The notes under the pieces were generated by a model that searched no databases, was not told the DNA's origin, and was given only the letters and a program-made list of their open reading frames with translations. Shown here in pieces: positions 38,998-49,170 of a stretch of 64,000 nt of DNA; positions within the stretch are counted from its first letter, which is position 1, and each line of letters opens with the position of its first letter. The stretch comes from Ptiloglossa arizonensis. Taxonomy: Eukaryota; Arthropoda; Insecta; Hymenoptera; Colletidae. The DNA is taken from contig NW_027478421.1 in NCBI RefSeq assembly GCF_051014685.1, forward strand, positions 1,302,001-1,366,000, written 5' to 3'. The position numbers were made by a program, and so were the translations under genes.

Positions 38998-41972
38998 ATA
39001 ACTAGAACGGCCTAGGGGAAAAGTACTCATACCGTTGTGATCGGGCGAGTTTCTACTTTCAGATGCAACAGAAATTTTGCGGATTGGTCAATCCGTTCGC
39101 GAGATATGGCAGTTTGGAGGTAAGAAACGGTTGAGAAACTCAAAATGTTCACAGTTCTGATGCTCGAAATGAATAACCAGAACGGCCTACTGGAAGGGTA
39201 CGCATACCGTCGTAATCGGGCGAGCTTCTACTTTCAGATGCAACAGAAATTTTGCGGATTGGTCAATCCGTTCGCGTGATGTGGCAGTTTGTAAGTAAGA
39301 AGCGCTTGAGAAAATAAAAATTTTCGCAGTTCTGATGCTCGAAACGAATAACTAGAACGGCCTACGGGAAAAGTACGCATACCTTTGTAATCGGGCGGGT
39401 TTCTGCTTTCAGATGCAACAGAAAGTTTGCGGATTGGTCAATCCGTTCGCGAGATATGGCAGTTTGGAGGTAAGAAACGGTTGAGAAACTCAAAATGTTC
39501 ACAGTTCTGATGCTCGACAAGCATAACTAGAACGGCCTAGGGGAAAAGTATTCATACGGTTGTGATCGGGCGAGTTTCTACTTTCAGATGCAACAGGAAT
39601 TTTGCGGATTGGTCAATCCGTTCGCGAGATATGGCAGTTTGGAGGTAAGAAACGCTTGAGAAACTAAAAATTTTCGCAGTTCTGATGCTCGAAACGAATA
39701 ACTAGAACGGCCTAGGGGGAAAGTACTCATACCATTGTGATCGGGCGAGTTTCTACTTTCAGATGCAACAGAAATTTTGCGGATTGGTCAATCCGTTCGC
39801 GAGATATGGCAGGTTGGAGGTAAGAAACGCTTGAGAAACTCAAAATTTTCGCTGTTCTGATGCTCGAAACGAATAACTAGAACGGCCTAGGGGAAGAGTA
39901 CGCATATCGTTGTAGTCGGGCGAGTTTCTGCTTTCAGGTGCAACAGAAATTTTGCGGATTGGTCAATCCGTTCGCGAGATATGGCAGTTTGGAGGTAAGA
40001 AACGGTTGAGAAACTCAAAATGTTCACAGTTCAGATGCTCGAAACGAATAACTAGAACGGCCTAGGGGAAAAGTACTCATACCGTTGTGATCGGGCGAGT
40101 TTCTACTTTCAGAAGCAACAGAAATTTTGCGGATTGGTCAATCCGTTCGCGAGATATGGCAGTTTGGAGGTAAGAAACGCTTGAGAAACTCAAAATTTTC
40201 GCAGTTCTGATGCTCGAAACGAATAACTCGAACGGCCTAGGGGAAAACTGCCCATACCGTTGTAATCGGGCGAGTTTCTACTTTCAGATGCAACAGAAAT
40301 TTTGCGGATTGGTCAATCCGTTCGCGAGATATGGCAGTTTTGAGGTAAGAAACGCTTGAAAAACTCAAAATTTTCGCAGTTCTGATGCTCGAAACGAATA
40401 ACTAGAACGGCCTAGGGGAAAACTACTCATACTGTTGTAATCCTGCGAGTTTCTACTTTCAGATGCAACAGAAATTTTGCGGATTGGTCAATCCGTTCGC
40501 GAGATATGGCAGTTTGGATGTAAGAAACGCTTGAGAAACTCAAAATTTTCGCTGTTCTGATGCTCGAAACGAATAACTAGAACGGCCTAGGGGAAAAGTA
40601 AACATACCGTTGTAATCGGGCGAGTTTCTACTTTCAGATGCAACAGAAATTTTGCGGATTGGTCAATCATTTCGCGAGATATTGCAGTTTCGAGGTAAGA
40701 AACGCTTGAGCAACTCAAAATGTTCACAGTTCTGATGCTCGAAACGAATAACCAGAACGGCCTAGGGGAAAGGTACGCATACCGTCGTAATCGGGCGAGC
40801 TTCTACTTTCAGATGCAACAGAAATTTTGCGGATTGGTCAATCCGTTCGCGTGATGTGGCAGTTTGTAAGTAAGAAACGCTTGAGAAACTAAAAATTTTC
40901 GCAGTTCTGATGCTCGAAACGAATAACTAGAACGGCCTACGGGAAAAGTACGCATACCTTCGTAATCGGGCGGGTTTCTGCTTTCAGATGCAACAGAAAT
41001 TTTGCGGATTGGTCAATCCGTTCGCGAGATATGGCAGTTTGGAGGTAAGAAACGGTTGAGAAACTCAAAATTTTCGCAGTTCTGATGCTCGAAACGAATA
41101 ACTGGAACGGGCTAGGGGAAAAGTACGCATACCTTTGTAATCGGGCGGGTTTCTGCTTTCAGATGCAACAGAAATTTTGCGGATTGGTCAATCCGTTCGC
41201 GAGATATGGGAGTTTGGAGGTAAGAAACACTTGAGAAACTCAAAATTTTCGCAGTTCTGGTGCTCGACAAGCATAACTAGATAGGACTAGGGGAAAAGTA
41301 CGCATACCGTTGTAATAGGGCGAACTTCTACTTTCAGATGCAACAGAAATTTTGCGGATTGGTCAATCCGTTCGCGAGATATGGCAGTTTGGAGGTAAGA
41401 AACGGTTGAGAAACTCAAAATGTTCACAGTTCTGATGCTCGAAACGAATAACCAGAACGGCCTAGGGGAAAGGTACGCATACCGTCGTAATCGGGCGAGC
41501 TTCTACTTTCAGATGCAACAGAAATTTTGCGGATTGGTCAATCCGTTCGCGTGATGTGGCAGTTTGTAAGTAAGAAACGCTTGAGAAACTAAAAATTTTC
41601 GCAGTTCTGATGCTCGAAACGAATAACTAGAACGGCCTACGGGAAAAGTACGCATACCTTTGTAATCGGGCGGGTTTCTGCTTTCAGATGCAACAGAAAT
41701 TTTGCGGATTGGTCAATCCGTTCGCGAGATATGGCAGTTTGGAGGTAAGAAACGGTTGAGAAACTCAAAATTTTCGCAGTTCTGATGCTCGAAACGAATA
41801 ACTGGAACGGGCTAGGGGAAAAGTACACATACCGTTGTAATCGGGCGAGTTCCTACTTTCAGATGCAACAGAAATTTTGCGGATCGGTCAATCCGTTCGC
41901 GAGATATGGCAGTTTGGAGGTAAGAAACGGTTGAGAAACTCAAAATGTTCACAGTTCTGATGCTCGACAAGC
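38998..41972 (+). repeat. 17-monomer higher-order repeat (2,975 bp), copy 2
   Basis: Joins copy 1 directly, in the shared 'ataactagaacggcc' segment near the monomer end (p155 onward). It runs to the same segment at about 41,973, after which the sequence continues as the second copy of the 4.55-kb block ('agtattcataccgctg') instead of starting a third 17-mer. The two 17-mers therefore sit between the two 4.55-kb copies. Confidence 0.88.
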
Positions 41973-44900
41973 ATAACTAGAACGGCCTAGGGGAAAAGTA
42001 TTCATACCGCTGTGATCGGGCGAGTTTCTACTTTCAGATGCAACAGGAATTTTGCGGATTGGTCAATCCGTTCGCGAGATATGGCAGTTTGGAGGTAAGA
42101 AACGCTTGAGAAACTAAAAATTTTCGCAGTTCTGATGCTCGAAACGAATAACTAGAACGGCCTAGGGGAAAAGTACTCATACCATTGTGATCGGGCGAGT
42201 TTCTACTTTCAGATGCAACAGAAATTTTGCGGATTGGTCAATCCGTTCGCGAGATATGGCAGTTTGGAGGTAAGAAACGCTTGATAAACTCAAAATTTTC
42301 GCTGTTCTGATGCTCGAAACGAATAACTAGAACGGCCTAGGGGAAAAGTACGCATATCGTTGTAGTCGGGCGAGTTTCTGCTTTCAGGTGCAACAGAAAT
42401 TTTGCGGATTGGTCAATCCGTTCGCGAGATATGGGAGTTTGGAGGTAAGAAGCACTTGAGAAACTCAAAATTTTCGCAGTTCTGATGCTCTAAACGAATA
42501 ACTGGAACGGTCTAGGGGAAAAGTACACATACCGTTGTAATCGGGCGAGTTTCTACTTTCAGATGCAACAGAAATTTTGCGGATTGTTCAATCCGTTCGC
42601 GAGATATGGCAGTTTGGAGGTAAGAAACGCTTGAGAAACTAAAAATTTTCGCAGTTCTGATGCTCGAAACGGATAACTAGAACGGCCTAGGGGAAAAGTA
42701 CTCATACCGTTGTGATCGGGCGAGTTGCTACTTTCAGATGCAACAAAAATTTTGCGGATTGGTCAATCCGTTCGCGAGATATGGCAGTTTGGAGGTAAGA
42801 AACGCTTGAGAAACTCAAAATTTTCGCAGTTCTGATGCTCGAAACGAATAACCAGAACGGCCTAGGGGAAAGGTACGCATACCGCTATGATCGGGCGAGT
42901 TTCTGCTTTCAGATGCAACAGAAATTTTGCGGATCGGTCAATCCGTTCGCGAGATATGGCAGTTTGGAAGTATGAAACGGTTGAGAAACTAAAAATTTTC
43001 GCAGTTCTGAAGCTCGAAACGAATAACTAGAACGGCCTACGAGAAAGGTACGCATACCTTTGTAATCGGGCCGGTTTCTGCTTTCAGATGCAACAGAAAT
43101 TTTGCGGATTGGTCAATCCGTTCGGGAGATATGGGAGTTTGGAGGTAAGAAACACTTGAGAAACTCAAAATTTTCGCAGTTCTGGTGCTCGACAAGCATA
43201 ACTAGATAGGACTAGGGGAAAAGTACGCATACCATTGTAATAGGGCGAACTTCTACTTTCAGATGCAACAGAAATTTTGCGGATTGGTCAATCCGTTCGC
43301 GAGATATGGCAGTTTGGAGGTAAGAAACGGTGAGAAACTCAAAATGTTCACAGTTCTGATGCTCGAAACGAATAACCAGAACGGCCTAGGGGAAGGGTAC
43401 GCATACCGTCGTAATCGGGCGAGCTTCTACTTTCAGATGCAACAGAAATTTTGCGGATTGGTCAATCCGTTCGCGTGATGTGGCAGTTTGTAAGTAAGAA
43501 GCGCTTGAGAAACTCAAAATTTTCGCAGTTCTGATGCTCTAAACGAATAACTGGAACGGTCTAGGGGAAAAGTACACATACCGTTGTAATCGGGCGAGTT
43601 TCTACTTTCAGATGCAACAAAAATTTTGCGGATTGTTCAATCCGTTCGCGAGATATGGCAATTTGGAGGTAAGAAACGCTTGAGAAACTAAAAATTTTCG
43701 CAGTTCTGATGCTCGAAACGGATAACTAGAACGGCCTAGGGGAAAAGTACTCATACTGTTGTGATCGGGCGAGTTTCTACTTTCAGATGCAACAGAAATT
43801 TTGCGGATTGGTCAATCCGTTCGCGAGATATGGCAGTTTGGAGGTAAGAAACGGTTGAGAAACTCAAAATGTTCACAGTTCTGATGCTCGAAATGTATAA
43901 CCAGAACGGCCTACTGGAAGGGTACGCATACCGTCGTAATCGGGCGAGCTTCTACTTTCAGATGCAACAGAAATTTTGCGGATTGGTGAATCCGTTCGCG
44001 TGATGTGGCAGTTTGTAAGTAAGAAGCGCTTGAGAAAATAAAAATTTTCGCAGTTCTGATGCTCGAAACGAATAACTAGAACGGCCTACGGGAAAAGTAC
44101 GCAGACCTTTGTAATCGGGCGGGTTTCTGCTTTCAGATGCAACAGAAAGTTTGCGGATTGGTCAATCCGATCGCGAGATATGGCAGTTTGGAGGTAAGAA
44201 ACGCTTGAGAAACTCAAAATGTTCACAGTTCTGATGCTCGAAACGAATAACTAGAACGGCCTAGGGGAAAAGTACTCATACCGTTGTGATCGGGCGAGTT
44301 TCTACTTTCAGATGCAACAGAAATTTTGCGGATCGGTCAATCCGTTCGCGAGATATGGCAGTTTGGAAGTAAGAAACGGTTGAGAAACTAAAAATTTTCG
44401 CAGTTCTGATGCTCGAAACGAATAACTAGAACGGCCTACGGGAAAAGTACGCATACCTTTGTAATCGGGCGGGTTTCTGCTTTCAGATGCAACAGAAATT
44501 TTGCGGATTGGTCAATCCGTTCGCGAGATATGGGAGTTTGGAGGTAAGAAACACTTGAGAAACTCAAAATTTTCGCAGTTCTGGTGCTCGACAAGCATAA
44601 CTAGATAGGACTAGGGGAAAAGTACGCATACCGTTGTAATAGGGCGAACTTCTACTTTCAGATGCAACAGAAATTTTGCGGATTGGTCAATCCGTTCGCG
44701 AGATATGGCAGTTTGGAGGTAAGAAACGGTTGAGAAACTCAAAATGTTCACAGTTCTGATGCTCGAAACGAATAACCAGAACGGCCTAGGGGAAAGGTAC
44801 GCATACCGTCGTAATCGGGCGAGCTTCTACTTTCAGATGCAACAGAAATTTTGCGGATTGGTCAATCCGTTCGCGTGATGTGGCAGTTTGTAAGTAAGAA

Positions 44901-46502
44901 ACGCTTGAGAAACTAAAAATTTTCGCAGTTCTGATGCTCGAAACGAATAACTAGAACGGCCTACGGGAAAAGTACGCATACCTTTGTAATCGGGCGGGTT
45001 TCTGCTTTCAGATGCAACAGAAATTTTGCGGATTGGTCAATCCGTTCGCGAGATATGGCAGTTTGGAGGTAAGAAACGGTTGAGAAACTCAAAATTTTCG
45101 CAGTTCTGATGCTCGAAACGAATAACTGGAACGGGCTAGGGGAAAAGTACACATACCGTTGTAATCGGGCGAGTTCCTACTTTCAGATAAAACAGAAATT
45201 TTGCGGATCGGTCAATCCGTTCGCGAGATATGGCAGTTTGGAGGTAAGAAACGGTTGAGAAACTCAAAATGTTCACAGTTCTGATGCTCGACAAGCATAA
45301 CTAGAACGGCCTAGGGGAAAAGTATTATTACCGCTGTGATCGGGCGAGTTTCTACTTTCAGATGCAACAGGAATTTTGCGGATTGGTCAATCCGTTCGCG
45401 AGATATGGCAGTTTGGAGGTAAGAAACGCTTGAGAAACTAAAAATTTTCGCAGTTCTGATGCTCGAAACGAATAACTAGAACGGCCTAGGGGAAAAGTAC
45501 TCATACCATTGTGATCGGGCGAGTTTCTACTTTCAGATGCAACAGAAATTTTGCGGATTGGTCAATCCGTTCGCGAGATATGGCAGTTTGGAGGTAAGAA
45601 ACGCTTGAGAAACTCAAAATTTTCGCTGTTCTGATGCTCGAAACGAATAACTAGAACGGCCTAGGGGAAAAGTACGCATATCGTTGTAGTCGGGCGAGCT
45701 TCTGCTTTCAGGTGCAACAGAAATTTTGCGGATTGGTCAATCCGTTCGCGAGATATGGGAGTTTGGAGGTAAGAAGCACTTGAGAAACTCAAAATTTTCG
45801 CAGTTCTGATGCTCTAAACGAATAACTGGAACGGTCTAGGGGAAAAGTACACATACCGTTGTAATCGGGCGAGTTTCTACTTTCAGATGCAACAGAAATT
45901 TTGCGGATTGTTCAATCCGTTCGCGAGATATGGCAGTTTGGAGGTAAGAAACGCTTGAGAAACTAAAAATTTTCGCAGTTCTGATGCTCGAAACGGATAA
46001 CTAGAACGGCCTAGGGGAAAAGTACTCATACCGTTGTGATCGGGCGAGTTTCTACTTTCAGATGCAACAGAAATTTTGCGGATTGGTCAATCCGTTCGCG
46101 AGATATGGCAGTTTGGAGGTAAGAAACGGTTGAGAAACTCAAAATGTTCACAGTTCTGATGCTCGAAATGAATAACCAGAACGGCCTACTGGAAGGGTAC
46201 GCATACCGTCGTAATCGGGCGAGCTTCTACTTTCAGATGCAACAGAAATTTTGCGGATTGGTCAATCCGTTCGCGTGATGTGGCAGTTTGTAAGTAAGAA
46301 GCGCTTGAGAAAATAAAAATTTTCGCAGTTCTGATGCTCGAAACGAATAACTAGAACGGCCTACGGGAAAAGTACGCATACCTTTGTAATCGGGCGGGTT
46401 TCTGCTTTCAGATGCAACAGAAAGTTTGCGGATTGGTCAATCCGTTCGCGAGATATGGCAGTTTGGAGGTAAGAAACGGTTGAGAAACTCAAAATGTTCA
46501 CA
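41955..46502 (+). repeat. 4.55-kb block, second copy (D1b)
   Basis: Second copy of the block at 31,981, including the inherited one-base deletion (43,331). It has its own changes: 'gaaatgtataac' (43,888) and 'acgcagacc' (44,100). At the right edge it switches, in 'aaatgttcacagttc', to the sequence found at 37,051 rather than 36,528, continuing as the unusual-head monomers to about 47,190. So a 17-mer-like exchange also made this edge. Confidence 0.87.
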
Positions 46503-47190
46503 GTTCAGATGCTCGAAACGAATAACTAGAACGGCCTAGGGGAAAAGTACTCATACCGTTGTGATCGGGCGAGTTTCTACTTTCAGAAGCAACAGAAATT
46601 TTGCGGATTGGTCAATCCGTTCGCGAGATATGGCAGTTTGGAGGTAAGAAACGCTTGAGAAACTCAAAATTTTCGCAGTTCTGATGCTCGAAACGAATAA
46701 CTCGAACGGCCTAGGGGAAAACTGCCCATACCGTTGTAATCGGGCGAGTTTCTACTTTCAGATGCAACAGAAATTTTGCGGATTGGTCAATCCGTTCGCG
46801 AGATATGGCAGTTTTGAGGTAAGAAACGCTTGAAAAACTCAAAATTTTCGCAGTTCTGATGCTCGAAACGAATAACTAGAACGGCCTAGGGGAAAACTAC
46901 TCATACTGTTGTAATCCTGCGAGTTTCTACTTTCAGATGCAACAGAAATTTTGCGGATTGGTCAATCCGTTCGCGAGATATGGCAGTTTGGATGTAAGAA
47001 ACGCTTGAGAAACTCAAAATTTTCGCTGTTCTGATGCTCGAAACGAATAACTAGAACGGCCTAGGGGAAAAGTAAACATACCGTTGTAATCGGGCGAGTT
47101 TCTACTTTCAGATGCAACAGAAATTTTGCGGATTGGTCAATCATTTCGCGAGATATTGCAGTTTCGAGGTAAGAAACGCTTGAGCAACTC
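46503..47190 (+). repeat. Third copy of the 'aaaactgccc' and 'aatcctgcg' monomer set
   Basis: Four monomers matching 37,053-37,740 and 40,028-40,715: 'cagaagcaac', then 'actcgaacgg' with 'aaaactgccc', then 'agttttgagg', then 'aatcctgcg', then 'gtaaacatacc' with 'caatcatttcgc'. It diverges after 'gagcaactcagaattttc' (47,183), where the others read 'ctcaaaatgttcac'. Confidence 0.8.
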
Positions 47191-47303
47191 AGAATTTTCG
47201 CAGTTCTGATGCTCGAAACGAATAACCAGAACGGCCTAGGGGAAAAGTACGCATACCGTTGTAATCGGGCGAGTTTCTACTTTCAGATGCAACAGAAATT
47301 TTG

Positions 47304-47319
47304 CGGATTGGTCAATCCG
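47304..47319. other. Perfect 16-bp dyad, present in most monomers (p62-77)
   Basis: The sequence reads CGGATTG-GT-CAATCCG: two perfectly complementary 7-base arms around a 2-base centre. It recurs at p62-77 through the array. A common variant changes the centre from GT to TT and keeps both arms. Other variants damage one arm: 'ggatcgg' (p67 C), 'caatcag' (p76 A), 'caatcct' (p77 T), 'caatctg' (p76 T). It could extrude as a short cruciform or be bound by a dimeric protein. Dyads are reported as enriched in centromeric satellites that lack a CENP-B site. The left arm also contains ATTGG, the complement of a CCAAT box. Presence of the dyad is certain; its role is inferred. Confidence 0.9.
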
Positions 47320-47354
47320 TTCGCGAGATATGGCAGTTTGGAGGTAAGAAACGC

Positions 47355-47373
47355 TTGAGAAACTCAAAATTTT
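47355..47373. other. Small hairpin plus AAAATTTT palindrome (p113-131)
   Basis: TTGAG-AAA-CTCAA is a perfect 5-bp stem with a 3-base loop (p113-125) that runs directly into the 8-base palindrome AAAATTTT (p124-131). Monomers fall into two main states here: 'aaactcaaaa', which keeps the stem, and 'aaactaaaaa' (A at p123), which loses a pair and lengthens the A tract. A third state, 'aaaatgttcacag', breaks the palindrome. The A/T tract may add curvature. Function is not known. Confidence 0.6.
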
Positions 47374-49170
47374 CGCTGTTCTGATGCTCGAAACGAATAA
47401 CTAGAACGGCCTAGGGGAAAAGTACACATACCGTTGTAATCGGGCGAGTTTCTACTTTCAGATGCAACAGAAATTTTGCGGATTGGTCAATCCTTTCGTG
47501 AGATATGGCAGTTTGGAGGTAAGAAACGCTTGAGAAACTCAAAATTTTCGCTGTCTGATGCTCGAAACGAATAACTAGAACGGCCTAGGGGAAAAGTACG
47601 CACACCGTTGTAGTCGGGCGAGTTTCTGCTTTCAGGTGCAACAGAACTTTTGCGGATTGGTCAATCCGTTCGCGAGATATGGGAGTTTGGAAGTAAGAAG
47701 CACTTGAGAAACTCAAAATTTTCGCAGTTCTGATGCTCTAAACGAATAACTGGAACGGTCTAGGGGAAAAGTACACATACCGTAGTAATCGGGCGAGTTT
47801 CTACTTTCAGATGCAACAGAAATTTTGCGGATTGTTCAATCCGTTCGCGAGATATGGCAGTTTGGAGGTAAGAAACGCTTGAGAAACTAAAAATTTTCGC
47901 AGTTCTGTTGCTCGAAACGAATAACTAGAACGGGCTAGGGGAAAAGTACTCATACCGTTGTGATCGGGCGAGTTTCTACTTTCAGGTGCAATAGAAATTT
48001 TGCGGATTGGTCAATCCGTTCGCGAGATATGGCAGTTTGGAGGTAAGAAACGCTTGAGAAACTCAAAATTTTCGTAGTTCTGATGCTCGAAACGAATAAC
48101 TAGAACGGCCTAGGGGAAAAGTACACATACCGTTGTAATCGGGCGAGTTTCTACTTTCAGATGCAACAGAAATTTTGCGGATTGGTCAATCCTTTCGCGA
48201 GATATTGCAGTTTGGAGGTAAGAAACGCTTGAGCAACTCAAAATTTTCGCAATTCTGATGCTCGAAACGAATAACCAGAACGGCCTAGGGGAAAAGTACG
48301 CATACCGTTGTAATCGGGCGAGTTTCTACTTTCAGATGCAACAGAAATTTTGCGGACTGGTCAATCCGTTCGCGAGATGTGGCAGTTTGTATGTAAGAAA
48401 CGGTTGAGAAACTCAAAATTTTCGCAGTTCTGATGCTCGAAACGAATAACCAGAACGGCCTAGGGGAAAAGTACGCATACCGTTGTAATCGGGCGAGTTT
48501 CTACTTTCAGATGCAAAAGAAATTTTGCAGATTGGTCAATCCGTTCGCGAGATATGGCAGTTTGGAAGTAAGAAACGCTTGAGAAACTCAAAATTTTCGC
48601 TGTTCTGATGCTCGAAACGAATAACTAGAACGGCCTAGGGGAAAAGTACACATACCGTTGTAATCGGGCGAGTTTCTACTTTCAGATGCAACAGAAATTT
48701 TGCGGATTGGTCAATCCTTTCGCGAGATATTGCAACTTGGAGGTAAAAAACGCTTGAGCAACTCAAAATTTTCGCAGTTCTGATGCTCGAAACGAATAAC
48801 CAGAACGGCCTAGAGGAAAAGTACGCATACCGTTGTAATCGGGCGAATTTCTACTTTCAGATGCAACAGAAATTTTGCGGACTGGTCAATCCGTTCGCGA
48901 GATGTGGCAGTTTGTATGTAAGAAACGGTTGAGAAACTCAAAATTTTCGCAGTTCTGATGCTCGAAACGAATAACTGGAACGGCCTAGGGGAAGAGTACA
49001 CATACCGTTGTAATCGGGCGAGATTCTACTTTCAGATGCAACAGAAATTTTGCGGATTGGTCAATCCGTTCGCGAGATATGGCAGTTTGAAGGTAAGAAA
49101 CGCTTGAGAATCTCAAAATTTTCGCAGTTCTGATGCTCGACAAGCATAACTAGAACGGACTAGGGGAAAA

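Larger units (their letters stand above)
47243..47417 (+). repeat. Representative near-consensus 175-bp monomer
   Basis: This copy is close to the majority base at nearly every position and defines the p1-p175 coordinates. Landmarks: p1-8 'aaaagtac'; p11-20 'ataccgttgt'; p31-42 'gtttctactttc'; p62-77 a dyad; p77-93 a CENP-B-box-like site; p79-84 TCGCGA; p113-125 a small hairpin; p124-131 AAAATTTT; p168-173 CCTAGG. It has 77 G+C (44%) and 13 CpG. Recurring variant types: T1 has T at p84 and G at p88 ('gcgtgatgtgg'); T2 has T at p16 and G at p30 and p37 ('acctttg', 'gggcggg', 'ttctgc'); T3 has T at p9 and G at p21 ('tactcat', 'gtgatcg'); T4 has A at p9 ('tacacat'); T5 has T at p14 and G at p22 ('catatcg', 'gtagtcg'). 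This copy differs from the commonest form at p135 (T for A). Confidence 0.9.
47191..49170 (+). repeat. Less ordered, more diverged satellite, with a 3-monomer near-repeat
   Basis: Eleven monomers with no close higher-order partner nearby, apart from a three-monomer period (48,117-48,641 and 48,642-49,166). In that pair monomers with 'gagatattgca' and 'gagcaactc' precede ones with 'gcggactggtc' and 'gatgtggcagtttgtatg'. The two units show several scattered differences ('gcaaaagaaat' 48,514, 'ttgcagattgg', 'gcaacttgg' 48,732, 'gtaaaaaacg' 48,743, 'ctagagg' 48,810). A one-base deletion at about 47,553 ('cgctgtctgatg') makes a 174-bp monomer. Confidence 0.7.

Noticed and set aside
47319..47329. 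Pol III B-box-like 'gttcgcgag', suggesting a tRNA/SINE-derived monomer
   Set aside because: Only the GTTCG core matches; no A box lies at the right distance upstream and no cloverleaf can be drawn.
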